From Agrobacterium cucumeris (lineage in GTDB: Bacteria > Pseudomonadota > Alphaproteobacteria > Rhizobiales > Rhizobiaceae): a DNA stretch of 64,000 nt. Both the position numbers and the translations under genes were made by a program. Below, piece after piece: positions 44,034 through 54,197 of the stretch. Location of the stretch: the NCBI RefSeq assembly GCF_030036535.1, contig NZ_CP080388.1:1054001-1118000 (forward strand), written 5' to 3'. Under the pieces are notes generated by a model. It worked only from the letters and a program-made list of their open reading frames with translations, ran no database searches and had not been told where the DNA came from. The number at the start of each line of letters is the position of its first letter. Positions within the stretch are counted from its first letter, which is position 1.

Positions 44034-44254
44034 TCATTCCATTCCGAAACGTCTGTCGGCAAAGAAAGCGGGTCGCGATTCTGCGCCTTGCGATGCCAAG
44101 CAATAACACGCCGTTCGACCTTGTCCACAATCCCGGCGAAATCCCGGCGGCGGCGATTGAAAAGCGCGGATAAATCTTCGCGCGGGCAAACCTTTCGGCC
44201 CGTAGCAACAATGCGGATGTCCCCGGAAATGATCCTTGCTTTCTTTTCCTGCAT
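44018..44254 (-). CDS. Possible small protein upstream of the SbmA-type gene
   Basis: A 78-residue frame beginning MQEKKARIISGDIRIVATGR overlaps the SbmA-type gene start by 16 bp. It is basic, with RRRRDFAGIVDKVERRV in the middle. It has no good ribosome-binding site and I do not recognise a family. It fills most of the otherwise empty 293-bp gap before the transglutaminase operon. It may be a genuine coupled gene or chance. Confidence 0.28.
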   Translation of the reverse strand: MQEKKARIISGDIRIVATGRKVCPREDLSALFNRRRRDFAGIVDKVERRVIAWHRKAQNRDPLSLPTDVSEWNEWQQR

Positions 44255-44326
44255 TGCACAAAATCCGAATAATTTCAGAGGGGCGGATAAACCGCATAGA
44301 CCGGAAAAACCGGGCAAGGCAGATTA

Positions 44327-47300
44327 ATGGCGATCAAAGCGAGCATCTATCATCTGACGCATTATAAATATGACAATCCGGTTCGCCTTGGACCACAAAT
44401 CATCAGATTAAAGCCCGCCTCGCATTCCAGAACCCGCGTTATCAGCCATTCGCTCAAGGTTTCGCCATCCAATCATTTCGTAAACCTGCAGCAGGATCCC
44501 TACGGCAATTACCTCGCCCGCTTCGTCTTTCCCGAGCCGGCAACGGAATTCAAGATCGAGGTCGATCTTGTCGCCGATATGACGGTTTACAATCCGTTCG
44601 ATTTCTTCGTCGAGGAAGAAGCGACCAAATGGCCGTTCGATTATCCGCAGGAATTGCGGGACGATTTATCCATCTACATGAAACCGGAGCCGACCGGCCC
44701 GCTGCTCGCAGCCTTCATGGCGACCGTTGACCACACACCCGGCCAGCCGACGGTCGATATGGTTGTGGGCCTCAACGCCCGCCTGCAACAGGAAATCGGT
44801 TATGTCATCCGCATGGAACCGGGCGTCCAGACGCCGGAGGAAACACTGGCCTCTGGCAAGGGATCGTGTCGCGACACCAGCTGGCTGCTTGTACAGGTTC
44901 TGAGGCATCTTGGCCTCGCCACGCGTTTCGTATCCGGATACCTCATCCAGTTGACGCCCGATCTCAAGGCGCTGGACGGCCCTTCCGGCACCGAGGTGGA
45001 TTTCACCGACCTGCACGCCTGGGCCGAGGTCTATATGCCAGGCGCTGGCTGGATCGGTCTTGATCCCACATCTGGGCTTCTGACCGGTGAAAGCCATATT
45101 CCACTGGCGGCAACACCACATTATCGCAACGCCGCACCGATTTCGGGCGGTTATTTCGGCCACGCCAATACCGAATTCGCCTTCGACATGCAGGTCCGGC
45201 GCGTTGCCGAAACCCCGCGCATCACCAAACCCTTTTCCGATGACAGCTGGGAAGACCTCAACACGCTTGGCGAAGTGGTCGATAATGTCCTGAACGCGCA
45301 TGACGTCCGGCTGACCATGGGCGGCGAGCCCACCTTCGTTTCCATCGACGATTTCGAAACCGAGGAATGGAACACCGGCGCGGTTGGACCGACAAAACGC
45401 GAAAAAGCAGACGCCCTGATACGCCGCCTGCGCGAGCGTTTCGCGCCGGGCGGCTTTCTGCATTATGGGCAGGGCAAATGGTATCCGGGCGAAAGCCTGC
45501 CGCGCTGGACCTTTTCGCTCTATTGGCGAAAGGACGGCCTGCCGATCTGGCAAAACCCGGCACTGATCGCCGAGGAAGGCTCATACACCAAGGTCCTGCC
45601 CGAAGATGCGCAGCGATTACTGAACGGTATCGCCACGCAGCTTGGCATAGAGCCTGATCTTGTACTGCCCGCTTATGAGGATCCGGCCGAATGGATCATC
45701 AAGGAAGGCAGCCTTCCCGATAATGTCGACCCGTCCAATTCCAAATTGAAAGATCCCGAAGAGCGAAACCGCATAGCCCGCGTGTTCGAACGCGGGCTTA
45801 CGACGCCGACGGGCTATATTCTTCCCGTCCAGGCGTGGAACGCCAAGGCAGACGGCAAACGCTGGGTCAGCGAAAAATGGAAAACGCGGCGCGGCAAGAT
45901 TTTTCTCGTTCCGGGTGACAGCCCGGTCGGTTACCGCCTGCCGCTCGGCACCCTGCCATATGTACCACCCTCTGCTTACCCCTATATCCACGAGGCCGAT
46001 CCATCGATCCCTCGCGACCCGCTTCCCGATCTCGCCTCGCCGTCTGGCCGCGCCATGCCGGCAGCGTCCTTCCAGGTGGATGAGGCTGCCACCCAAGCGC
46101 GTGTCGAACAGACGCTTGGAGAAATCGGCGGTGCGGTGCGCACCGCGCTCTCCGTTGAGCCGCGTGACGGCCGTCTCTGTGTTTTCATGCCGCCGGTCGA
46201 ACGCATCGAAGACTACCTCGAGCTAGTCGCAGCCGCGGAAGCCGCGGCGGCCGAGCTGGGACTGTCTGTTCATATCGAGGGTTATGCGCCACCGCATGAC
46301 GAGCGCATCAATGTCATCCGCGTCGCGCCCGATCCGGGTGTCATCGAGGTCAACATCCATCCCGCTGCAAGCTGGAAGGAATGCGTCGACATCACCTCGG
46401 CGGTTTATGAGGAAGCACGCCAGACACGTCTCGGTGCTGACAAGTTCATGATCGACGGTCGCCACACCGGCACCGGCGGCGGCAACCATGTGGTCGTCGG
46501 CGGCGCCAACCCCAATGACAGCCCCTTTCTGCGCCGGCCCGATCTTCTGAAAAGCCTCGTTCTGCACTGGCAGCGGCACCCTTCGCTTTCCTACCTCTTC
46601 TCCGGCCTGTTCATTGGCCCGACCAGTCAGGCCCCGCGTATCGACGAGGCCCGCCACGACAGCCTTTATGAGTTGGAAATCGCACTCGCGCAGGTGCCTG
46701 CGCCCGGTGAGGGCGCGCCACCGCTGCCATGGCTGGTTGACCGCCTGTTCCGCAACCTCCTGACGGATGTGACGGGCAACACCCACCGCGCGGAAATCTG
46801 TATCGACAAGCTGTTTTCGCCTGACGGACCGACCGGACGCCTCGGGCTCGTGGAATTTCGCGGCTTCGAAATGCCGCCGAACGCCCGCATGTCGCTGGCC
46901 CAGCAATTGCTGGTGCGCGCGCTTATCGCCCGCTTCTGGAAAAACCCCGCCGGCGGCAAATTCGTGCGCTGGGGCACGGCACTCGCCGACCGCTTCATGC
47001 TGCCGCATTATATCTGGGCGGATTTTCTGGATGTGCTCGCCGATCTCAGGGAAAACGGTTTCGATCTGAAACCCGAATGGTTCACCGCCCAGCAGGAGTT
47101 CCGTTTCCCCTTCTTCGGCGAAGTGGAATATGAAGGCTCGAAACTGGAGTTGCGTCAGGCGCTGGAACCCTGGCATGTGATGGGCGAACAGGGCGCCATC
47201 GGCGGAACCGTGCGTTTTGTCGATTCCTCGGTCGAGCGTTTGCAAGTACGGCTGGAAACCTCCAACCCAGCGCGTTACGCCGTTGCATGCAACGGCCGCG

Positions 47301-47653
47301 CCGTTCCGCTGACCCCCACGGAGAACCGCAGCGTCGCGGTTGCCGGCGTGCGCTTCAAGGCATGGCAGCCGGCTTCCGGCCTGCATCCCGTTCTGCCCGT
47401 CAATTCACCCTTGACCTTTGACATTTATGATACATGGTCGAGGCGATCGATCGGCGGATGCATCTATCATGTTGCTCATCCGGGCGGGCGCAATTACGAG
47501 ACGTTTCCCGTCAACGGCAACGAGGCCGAGGCACGCCGCCTTGCCCGTTTCGAACCATGGGGACATACGGCAGGACAATATCCGCTTCATGCGGAAACCG
47601 TGTCGCCAGAATTTCCGCTGACGCTCGATCTGCGTCGGCCATACGGAGTTTAA
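44327..47653 (+). CDS. Transglutaminase-like protein with C-terminal DUF2126
   Basis: This is a 1108-residue cytoplasmic protein. Residues about 1-290 contain a bacterial transglutaminase N-terminal beta domain and a transglutaminase core. The catalytic Cys is in [10 protein letters not shown] (about 181), His in DLHAWAEVY (about 231) and Asp in [10 protein letters not shown]. From about residue 320 to the end is DUF2126, beginning [17 protein letters not shown]. The triad is complete, so a protease, amidase or transferase activity is plausible. It is followed after 1 bp by the ATP-grasp/alpha-E gene and then by a second transglutaminase, a conserved trio whose product is unknown. Confidence 0.92.
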   Translation: MAIKASIYHLTHYKYDNPVRLGPQIIRLKPASHSRTRVISHSLKVSPSNHFVNLQQDPYGNYLARFVFPEPATEFKIEVDLVADMTVYNPFDFFVEEEATKWPFDYPQELRDDLSIYMKPEPTGPLLAAFMATVDHTPGQPTVDMVVGLNARLQQEIGYVIRMEPGVQTPEETLASGKGSCRDTSWLLVQVLRHLGLATRFVSGYLIQLTPDLKALDGPSGTEVDFTDLHAWAEVYMPGAGWIGLDPTSGLLTGESHIPLAATPHYRNAAPISGGYFGHANTEFAFDMQVRRVAETPRITKPFSDDSWEDLNTLGEVVDNVLNAHDVRLTMGGEPTFVSIDDFETEEWNTGAVGPTKREKADALIRRLRERFAPGGFLHYGQGKWYPGESLPRWTFSLYWRKDGLPIWQNPALIAEEGSYTKVLPEDAQRLLNGIATQLGIEPDLVLPAYEDPAEWIIKEGSLPDNVDPSNSKLKDPEERNRIARVFERGLTTPTGYILPVQAWNAKADGKRWVSEKWKTRRGKIFLVPGDSPVGYRLPLGTLPYVPPSAYPYIHEADPSIPRDPLPDLASPSGRAMPAASFQVDEAATQARVEQTLGEIGGAVRTALSVEPRDGRLCVFMPPVERIEDYLELVAAAEAAAAELGLSVHIEGYAPPHDERINVIRVAPDPGVIEVNIHPAASWKECVDITSAVYEEARQTRLGADKFMIDGRHTGTGGGNHVVVGGANPNDSPFLRRPDLLKSLVLHWQRHPSLSYLFSGLFIGPTSQAPRIDEARHDSLYELEIALAQVPAPGEGAPPLPWLVDRLFRNLLTDVTGNTHRAEICIDKLFSPDGPTGRLGLVEFRGFEMPPNARMSLAQQLLVRALIARFWKNPAGGKFVRWGTALADRFMLPHYIWADFLDVLADLRENGFDLKPEWFTAQQEFRFPFFGEVEYEGSKLELRQALEPWHVMGEQGAIGGTVRFVDSSVERLQVRLETSNPARYAVACNGRAVPLTPTENRSVAVAGVRFKAWQPASGLHPVLPVNSPLTFDIYDTWSRRSIGGCIYHVAHPGGRNYETFPVNGNEAEARRLARFEPWGHTAGQYPLHAETVSPEFPLTLDLRRPYGV

Positions 47654-47654
47654 A

Positions 47655-50060
47655 TTGTCCAAAGCCCCGGCAACGGAACGCAAGACGGAAACCGGCGCAC
47701 CACTGCGCGGGCTTGGCTATTCCACCTTGCCGGGCGTGGCCGACGAAATGCTCGATACCGACGGCAAGGTGAGGCCGGTCTGGAAGCACCTGCTCGGTGC
47801 GCTCTCGCGCATGTCCGAACGCGAACTGCACGAGCGCTTTGCCCGCACCGACCGCTATCTACGCGACGCAGGCGTGTTCTACCGCGATTACAGCAAGGGC
47901 AGCAGCGAGCGAAACTGGCCGATCTCGCATATTCCAGTACTGATCGATGACAGGGAATGGACGGTTCTCTCCGAGGGGCTGAAACAGCGCGCCGATCTTC
48001 TGGAGGCCATGGTTGCCGATTTTTACGGCGAGAACCGGCTGGTGAACGAAGGTTACGTGCCGCCGGCGCTGATCGCTTCCAATCCGGAATACTTACGGCC
48101 GATGGTTGGCGTCAAACCGGCAAGCGGCCATTATCTGCATTTCTGCTCGTTCGAAATAGGACGCGGACCTGATGGAAACTGGTGGGTGCTGGCCGACCGG
48201 ACGCAGGCGCCTTCCGGCGCTGGTTTCGCGCTGGAAAACCGGGTAGCCACCACCCGCGCACTGTCCGATATCTATGCCGAAACCCATGTTCACCGGCTGG
48301 CCTCGTTTTTCGGCGCTTTCCGCGACACGCTGCAGGCCCACAGGAAGCACCCGGACGACCGCATCGCGGTGCTGACGCCCGGCCCCGCCAACGAAACCTA
48401 TTTCGAACATGCCTATATCGCCCGTTACCTCGGCTTCATGCTGCTGGAGGGTGAAGACCTCACCGTCGTCAACGGCCGCGTCATGGTTCGAACCGTGGCC
48501 GGGTTGAAGCCGATCGGTGTGCTCTGGCGGCGCCTCGACGCGTCCTATTCCGATCCGCTGGAACTCAACCAGCAATCCCATATCGGCACACCCGGCATGG
48601 TGCAGGCGTTGCGCAACGAAGCACTCACCATCGTCAACGCCCTCGGCAGCGGCATTCTCGAAACGCGGGCACTGCTTGCCTTCATGCCGCGCATCTGCCG
48701 CCACCTCCTGGGCGAGGAGCTGAAGCTGCCGTCGATCGCTACCTGGTGGTGCGGACAGGAATCCGAACGCCGCCATGTTGCCGGCAATATCGAAGGCATG
48801 GTCATCGGCCCGGCCTATTCCCGCCTGCCCTTCTTCGACGATAACGGCCAATCCGTGCTCGGTTCGTCGTTGCGCGAGACGGCGAAGGAATCGATCAGCG
48901 ACTGGCTTGCCTCTGACGGCCACAGGCTGGTGGGCCAGGAAGTTGTGAAGCTTTCAACCACGCCCGCCTATATCGGCAACAAGCTCGTACCACGCCCGAT
49001 GAGCCTTCGCGTCTTTGCCGCCCGCACGCAGAATGGCTGGCAGATCATGCCGGGCGGCTTTGCCCGAATTGGAAGCGGCGATGACGTTTCCGCCATTGCC
49101 ATGCAATCGGGTGGCAGCGCGGCAGATGTCTGGATCGTCAGCGAAAAACCGGTGGAGCGCACCACGCTTCTGCCGGCGGAAGAGAGCTTTACCCGCAACA
49201 TGCCGGGCAGCCTGCCGAGCCGCGCGGCGGACAATCTCTTCTGGCTCGGCCGCTATATCGAACGCTCTGAAGGCGCGTTACGCATCCTGCGCGCCTGGCA
49301 CGGGCGTTATGCTGAATCGGCCGATCCGCGTCAGCCCCTGCTCGCCCATGTGACGCGGTATCTCGAAGCGCTTGACGTGGAGATGAACGATGCCGTGCCG
49401 GAAAGCCTGCTGAACAACATTAACAGCGCGCTTTATTCCGCCAGCAATATCCGCGACCGCTTTTCACCCGATGGATGGCTGGCGCTGAACGACCTTGCCA
49501 AGACGGCCCGCCGTTTCCATGCGAAAGTCGCGCCCGGCGACGATGCTACCCACGCCATGACCATCCTGCTGCGCAAGCTTGCCGGCTTTGCCGGTCTCGT
49601 GCATGAAAACATGTACCGTTTCACCGGCTGGCGTTTCCTGTCGATCGGCCGTTATCTTGAACGCGGCCTGCATATGACACGGCTTCTCGGCCACATGACC
49701 GGGCCGGACGCGCCTGATGGTTCCTATGACATGCTGCTCGAAATCGGCGATAGCGTCATGACCCATCGCCGCCGCTACAATGTCGCCACGGCTGGCCTGA
49801 CGGTCACCGATCTTCTGGCGCTTGATCCGCTCAATCCGCGCTCGATCCTGTTCCAGTTGAACGAAATCCGCACTGAGGTGGAGCAGCTTCCAAATGCCTT
49901 TGTGAACGGCCAGATGTCGCCATTTTACCGCGAAACGATGCGTCTTCATTCCGGGCTCGCCGTCATGACGCCGGAAAACATGAACGGTGCGATCTATCGC
50001 CAGCTTGAAACCGACATGGAACATCTGTCCGATGTTCTGGCCCGCACATATCTCGGATAA
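47655..50060 (+). CDS. Circularly permuted ATP-grasp protein fused to an alpha-E domain
   Basis: This is an 801-residue protein. Residues about 15-480 are a circularly permuted ATP-grasp type 2 domain (GYVPPALIASNPEYLRPMVG, then VLTPGPANETYFEHAYIARY and LVPRPMSLRVFAA). Residues about 505-800 form the helical alpha-E domain (SRAADNLFWLGRYIERSEGA). The best start is the TTG at 47655, directly after the previous stop, since the family N-terminus extends before the first ATG. Proteins of this type are predicted peptide or amide ligases and occur in operons with transglutaminase-like enzymes, exactly as here. Confidence 0.9.
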   Translation: MSKAPATERKTETGAPLRGLGYSTLPGVADEMLDTDGKVRPVWKHLLGALSRMSERELHERFARTDRYLRDAGVFYRDYSKGSSERNWPISHIPVLIDDREWTVLSEGLKQRADLLEAMVADFYGENRLVNEGYVPPALIASNPEYLRPMVGVKPASGHYLHFCSFEIGRGPDGNWWVLADRTQAPSGAGFALENRVATTRALSDIYAETHVHRLASFFGAFRDTLQAHRKHPDDRIAVLTPGPANETYFEHAYIARYLGFMLLEGEDLTVVNGRVMVRTVAGLKPIGVLWRRLDASYSDPLELNQQSHIGTPGMVQALRNEALTIVNALGSGILETRALLAFMPRICRHLLGEELKLPSIATWWCGQESERRHVAGNIEGMVIGPAYSRLPFFDDNGQSVLGSSLRETAKESISDWLASDGHRLVGQEVVKLSTTPAYIGNKLVPRPMSLRVFAARTQNGWQIMPGGFARIGSGDDVSAIAMQSGGSAADVWIVSEKPVERTTLLPAEESFTRNMPGSLPSRAADNLFWLGRYIERSEGALRILRAWHGRYAESADPRQPLLAHVTRYLEALDVEMNDAVPESLLNNINSALYSASNIRDRFSPDGWLALNDLAKTARRFHAKVAPGDDATHAMTILLRKLAGFAGLVHENMYRFTGWRFLSIGRYLERGLHMTRLLGHMTGPDAPDGSYDMLLEIGDSVMTHRRRYNVATAGLTVTDLLALDPLNPRSILFQLNEIRTEVEQLPNAFVNGQMSPFYRETMRLHSGLAVMTPENMNGAIYRQLETDMEHLSDVLARTYLG

Positions 50061-50064
50061 CCCT

Positions 50065-50946
50065 ATGCTTTACGATCTTTCCCTGCATATGGGTTACACC
50101 TACGACACGCCGGCCCATGGCGCACGCCACATTATCCGTGTGCTGCCTCAGTCGATCCCGGGTCGGCAGAGACTGGTCGCAGGTTCCATCGATGTTTCGC
50201 CCGTGCCGGAAGAACGTGCCGTCTTTGACGATTTCTTTCATCAATCGGCCACGTCTGTGCATCTGCGCGCGCCGCATGAAAAGCTGGATATCCGCATGCA
50301 GGCGCGGGTGATGGTGGAAGCGCCGGCCATGACGGCAGATTTTTCACCCGAGCTTTCCCGCCTGCCGCAGAACCTTGCCGATGTCTGGTCGATCGATTTC
50401 CAGTCACCACACCATTTCATTGGCGCGAGCCCCAGAATAGGAGTGGATACGGCAATATCCGCCTATGCGCGGGAGTTGCTGAAACCGGGAATGACGATCC
50501 GCGAAATCGCGCTGGCCATGTGCAAACGCATCCACAAGGACTTCACCTATGATGGCGAGGCGACCACCGTGGATACGACACCATCGGAAGCCTTTAAATT
50601 GAAGCGCGGCGTGTGCCAGGATTTTTCGCATATCATGATCATGGCGCTGCGCAGCCTCGGTATTCCCGCCGGTTATGTCAGCGGTTTCCTGCGCACCATT
50701 CCTCCGCCTGGCAAGGAACGGCTGGAAGGCGCCGATGCCATGCATGCCTGGGTCCGCATCTGGTGCGGAGAAGCGGCCGGTTATCTGGAACTCGACCCCA
50801 CCAATGATATCGTGGCCGGCAGCGACCACATCGTCGTCGGTTATGGCCGCGACTATTCGGATGTCGCACCGGTGATCGGGGTCCTGAAGAGCTACGGCAA
50901 CCAGCAGATAAAACAGGCGGTGGATGTGGTTCCCGTCCAGCAATGA
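50065..50946 (+). CDS. Transglutaminase-like protein (second, short form)
   Basis: This 293-residue protein has a bacterial transglutaminase N-terminal domain and a core with catalytic Cys in KRGVCQDFSHIM (about 183), His in AMHAWVRIW (about 230) and Asp in LELDPTND. The ATG at 50065 lies 4 bp after the ATP-grasp stop; the frame is open upstream, but only within that gene. There is no signal peptide. It is the third gene of the trio and probably acts on the product of the ATP-grasp enzyme, either releasing or transferring it. Confidence 0.9.
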   Translation: MLYDLSLHMGYTYDTPAHGARHIIRVLPQSIPGRQRLVAGSIDVSPVPEERAVFDDFFHQSATSVHLRAPHEKLDIRMQARVMVEAPAMTADFSPELSRLPQNLADVWSIDFQSPHHFIGASPRIGVDTAISAYARELLKPGMTIREIALAMCKRIHKDFTYDGEATTVDTTPSEAFKLKRGVCQDFSHIMIMALRSLGIPAGYVSGFLRTIPPPGKERLEGADAMHAWVRIWCGEAAGYLELDPTNDIVAGSDHIVVGYGRDYSDVAPVIGVLKSYGNQQIKQAVDVVPVQQ

Positions 50947-51112
50947 TACAATATGTGTTATTTCAATCTTCCAACCAATTAATTCTTAAAAATACTTCAA
51001 AAACTGCACCAATTTGAACGATTCATAAAATTATAATCTTCGTGTTAGCGGATTTTATATCCTTTACGGGTTTTCTGCGCTCAGTCGCATATTCTAATCG
51101 GTGAGCCCCATC

Positions 51113-52351
51113 ATGACCGCCTCCACAAACAAAAAACTGAAGCGCCGTTTCCTTGCCGATACCAGCGGTAATTTCGGCATCATGACGGCAATATTGCTGC
51201 CGATGTTGCTGGGCGTGGCCGGAGCCGGCCTGGAGCTGGCGAATGTGATGCAGGTGAAAGCCGACCTGCAGAACACGGCGGATTCCGCAGCGCTCGCCGC
51301 AGCAACCGAGGCACGCCTGAAGGAAGGCGCGCTCACAGACGAACAAATCAAGGAAATCGCCAAGGCCTTCATCGCTGGGCAGATGGAAAAGAGCCTGACC
51401 GAGGAAGAGAAAAAGGAACTGGAGAAGAACTCCCCAGTTGGCGTTTCCGCTAAGGAAGATGCGCGCGGCAAGACCTATACCATCGAGACCACGCTATACC
51501 GCCAGGTGCAGCTCAATCCGCTGCTGGGGTTCGTCGGTATTAAGACACTCGATATCGCAGCGACCGGAACCGCGAAAAGTACCGTCAACAAAGGCGCACC
51601 GATATCCATGTATCTGGTGCTCGACCGCTCCGGTTCGATGTCCTTCAAGACGGACAGTGTCGACAGCGCTAAAACGTCCTGCCAGAACTACACATCCGAT
51701 AACTGGGGCAAGTATCCCAATCTCGGCAAGACATCGCCCTGTTATGTCAACAAGGCCACATCGTTGAAGACCGCCGTCAGCTTTCTCGTTGCTACATTGA
51801 ACAAGGCCGATCCGACCTACACCGCAAGTGGCGGCTCCCAGCTCGTTCGGACCGGCGCGTCGGTATATACACATGAGACCTATGCGGCTCAGGCTATCAG
51901 CTGGGGTACGAACAGCGTTGTCAGCTACGTTAATAAACAGATTCCCGAATTTCCCACTGGCGGCACGGATGCCCGCAGCAGCCTGAATGCCGCTTACAAC
52001 GCTCTTAAAAAAACGAATCCGGACGAAGCCAAGGCACATAAGACACAGGAAAGCGAATCCTTCGAGCGCTATATCGTTCTCATGACCGACGGTGAAATGA
52101 CTGGAAACAGCTCCTCGTGGAGTTCCAGCATCGACCAGTCGGTGCGCACCACCTGCGAGACCGCCAAGAAAGACGGGATCAAGATCTTCAGCGTCGCCTT
52201 CATGGCGCCGGACAAGGGCAAGTCGCTGCTGCAATATTGCGCTTCCAGCACCGACAATTATTACGCGCCCGAAAACATGGAGCAGATTGTCACCGCCTTT
52301 GGCGAAATCGCCCGCAAGGCAGCCGGCAGCATAGCCACGCTGACCAACTGA
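51113..52351 (+). CDS. TadG-like pilus-assembly protein with von Willebrand A domain
   Basis: This 412-residue protein has a TadE/TadG-type N-terminal membrane anchor (GNFGIMTAILLPMLLGVAG) followed by ELANVMQVKADLQNTADSAALAAA, the standard TadG start. A von Willebrand A domain follows, with MIDAS motif LDRSGSMS (about residue 170). I choose the ATG at 51113, which has GGTGAG upstream, over the GTG at 51101. It is probably exported and binds a divalent metal and partner proteins. No other tad/flp genes are nearby, so it is an orphan. Confidence 0.87.
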   Translation: MTASTNKKLKRRFLADTSGNFGIMTAILLPMLLGVAGAGLELANVMQVKADLQNTADSAALAAATEARLKEGALTDEQIKEIAKAFIAGQMEKSLTEEEKKELEKNSPVGVSAKEDARGKTYTIETTLYRQVQLNPLLGFVGIKTLDIAATGTAKSTVNKGAPISMYLVLDRSGSMSFKTDSVDSAKTSCQNYTSDNWGKYPNLGKTSPCYVNKATSLKTAVSFLVATLNKADPTYTASGGSQLVRTGASVYTHETYAAQAISWGTNSVVSYVNKQIPEFPTGGTDARSSLNAAYNALKKTNPDEAKAHKTQESESFERYIVLMTDGEMTGNSSSWSSSIDQSVRTTCETAKKDGIKIFSVAFMAPDKGKSLLQYCASSTDNYYAPENMEQIVTAFGEIARKAAGSIATLTN

Positions 52352-52385
52352 CGAAAATTCGGCGGGCGAAGACGCAAACATATCG

Positions 52386-52409
52386 CTTCCGGGGTATTTG
52401 CCCCGGAGG
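52386..52409. other. GC-rich hairpin between the TadG-like and ABC-F genes
   Basis: TCCGGGG (52388-52394) and CCCCGGA (52401-52407) form a 7-bp stem with loop TATTTG, extendable by one wobble and one pair. No T-run follows. It may act as a weak terminator for the TadG-like gene. Confidence 0.4.
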
Positions 52410-52511
52410 CCAGTCTTCCCGGGCTCTTCATGGCTGACAAGACATGCGTAGCAGGTGACAGCGGCGGCGACCCGTGGCATAGGAGGGCCGCTCCCATTCA
52501 TAGGCCCTGTC

Positions 52512-54134
52512 ATGATCCGCATCGAAAATATCAGCAAGTCGAACAGTCACCGCATTCTTTACATCGAGGCCTCCGCTGCGCTCAATCGCGGCGAGAAGAT
52601 CGGCCTTGTCGGCCCGAACGGTTCCGGCAAGACCACGCTGTTTCGGATGATGACCGGCGAGGAGCAGCCCGATGAGGGACAGGTCGTCGTCGAAAAGGGC
52701 ATGACGGTCGGTTATTTCGATCAGGATGTCGGCGAAATGTCCGGACGCTCCGCCGTCGCCGAAGTCATGGAGGGTGCAGGCCCGGTCAGCGAAGTGGCAG
52801 CGGAACTGCGGGAGCTGGAAGCCGCCATGTCCGATCCCGACCGAATGGACGAAATGGACGCCATCATCGAACGTTACGGTGAAGTGCAGGCGCGTTACGA
52901 AGAGCTTGACGGCTACGCACTGGAGGGCCGCGCCCGTGAGGTTCTGGATGGCTTGAGCTTCAGCCAGGAAATGATGGACGGTGACGTTTCAAAACTGTCC
53001 GGTGGCTGGAAGATGCGTGTGGCGCTCGCCCGCATCCTTTTGATGCGCCCGGACGTGATGCTGCTTGACGAACCGTCGAACCATCTCGATCTCGAAAGCC
53101 TGATCTGGCTTGAGGATTTTCTGAAGAACTATGACGGCGCATTGTTGATGACTTCGCATGACCGCGAATTCATGAACCGTATCGTCACCAAGATCATCGA
53201 GATCGATGCCGGCAACCTCACCACCTATTCCGGCGATTATGGCTTTTACGAACAGCAGCGGGCACAGAACGAAAAGCAGCAGCAGGCGCAATTCGAGCGC
53301 CAGCAAGCCATGCTCGCCAAGGAAATCAAATTCATCGAACGCTTCAAGGCGCGTGCCTCACATGCCTCGCAGGTGCAGAGCCGCGTCAAGAAACTTGAAA
53401 AGATCGACCGCGTCGAACCACCAAAACGGCGCCAGACGGTCGCTTTCGAATTCGCACCGGCCCCAAGATCGGGTGAGGATGTCGTGGCGCTGAAGAAGGT
53501 CAACAAGGCCTATGGCAGCCGCACGATCTATGGCGAGCTGGATTTCATGGTGCGGCGCAAGGAGCGCTGGTGCATCATGGGCGTGAATGGCGCTGGAAAA
53601 TCCACCCTGCTGAAGCTGGTGACCGGCACGACCGCGCCGGATTCCGGCAATGTCACGCTCGGTGCCAGCGTCAAGCTCGGTTATTTCGCCCAGCACGCCA
53701 TGGATGTTCTGGATGGCGACAGCACCATTCTGGAATGGCTGGAGGAACGTTTTCCAAAAGCCGGACAGGCGCCGCTCCGCGCGCTTTCCGGCTGTTTCGG
53801 CTTTTCCGGAGACGATGTCGAAAAACGCTGTCGCGTTTTGTCCGGCGGTGAAAAAGCCCGCCTCGTGATGGCGGCCATGCTTTTCGATCCACCGAATTTC
53901 CTGGTACTCGATGAGCCGACGAACCATCTTGATCTCGATACCAAGGAAATGCTGATCAAGGCCCTGTCGGATTATGAGGGCACGATGCTGTTCGTTTCCC
54001 ACGACCGTCATTTCCTCGCCGCCCTCTCAAACCGGGTACTTGAACTGACCCCGGATGGCATTCACCAATTTGGCGGCGGCTACACCGAATATGTAGAAAG
54101 CACCGGGCAGGAAGCACCGGGCCTTCGCAGCTGA
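52512..54134 (+). CDS. ABC-F family ATPase
   Basis: This is a 540-residue soluble protein with two ABC domains. The first has GPNGSGKTTL, LSGGWKMRVALARIL and MLLDEPSNHLDLESL. The second has GVNGAGKSTL, LSGGEKARLVMAAML and LVLDEPTNHLDLDTK. The coiled linker (NEKQQQAQFERQQAML) between them is the ABC-F interaction region. There are no membrane segments. ABC-F proteins bind the ribosome E site and aid translation or antibiotic tolerance. I start it at the ATG at 52512 (MIRIENISKS), the natural first strand. It is not linked to a transporter. Confidence 0.92.
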   Translation: MIRIENISKSNSHRILYIEASAALNRGEKIGLVGPNGSGKTTLFRMMTGEEQPDEGQVVVEKGMTVGYFDQDVGEMSGRSAVAEVMEGAGPVSEVAAELRELEAAMSDPDRMDEMDAIIERYGEVQARYEELDGYALEGRAREVLDGLSFSQEMMDGDVSKLSGGWKMRVALARILLMRPDVMLLDEPSNHLDLESLIWLEDFLKNYDGALLMTSHDREFMNRIVTKIIEIDAGNLTTYSGDYGFYEQQRAQNEKQQQAQFERQQAMLAKEIKFIERFKARASHASQVQSRVKKLEKIDRVEPPKRRQTVAFEFAPAPRSGEDVVALKKVNKAYGSRTIYGELDFMVRRKERWCIMGVNGAGKSTLLKLVTGTTAPDSGNVTLGASVKLGYFAQHAMDVLDGDSTILEWLEERFPKAGQAPLRALSGCFGFSGDDVEKRCRVLSGGEKARLVMAAMLFDPPNFLVLDEPTNHLDLDTKEMLIKALSDYEGTMLFVSHDRHFLAALSNRVLELTPDGIHQFGGGYTEYVESTGQEAPGLRS

Positions 54135-54197
54135 GGCCACGTACCGGACACAGGGTCTCCGCAACGGTAACTTTCGTACTCGATACTGGAGAAGCAG

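Noticed and set aside
46223..47386. 387-aa minus-strand frame inside the DUF2126 gene
   Set aside because: Antisense to a conserved DUF2126 region; no start signal or domain.
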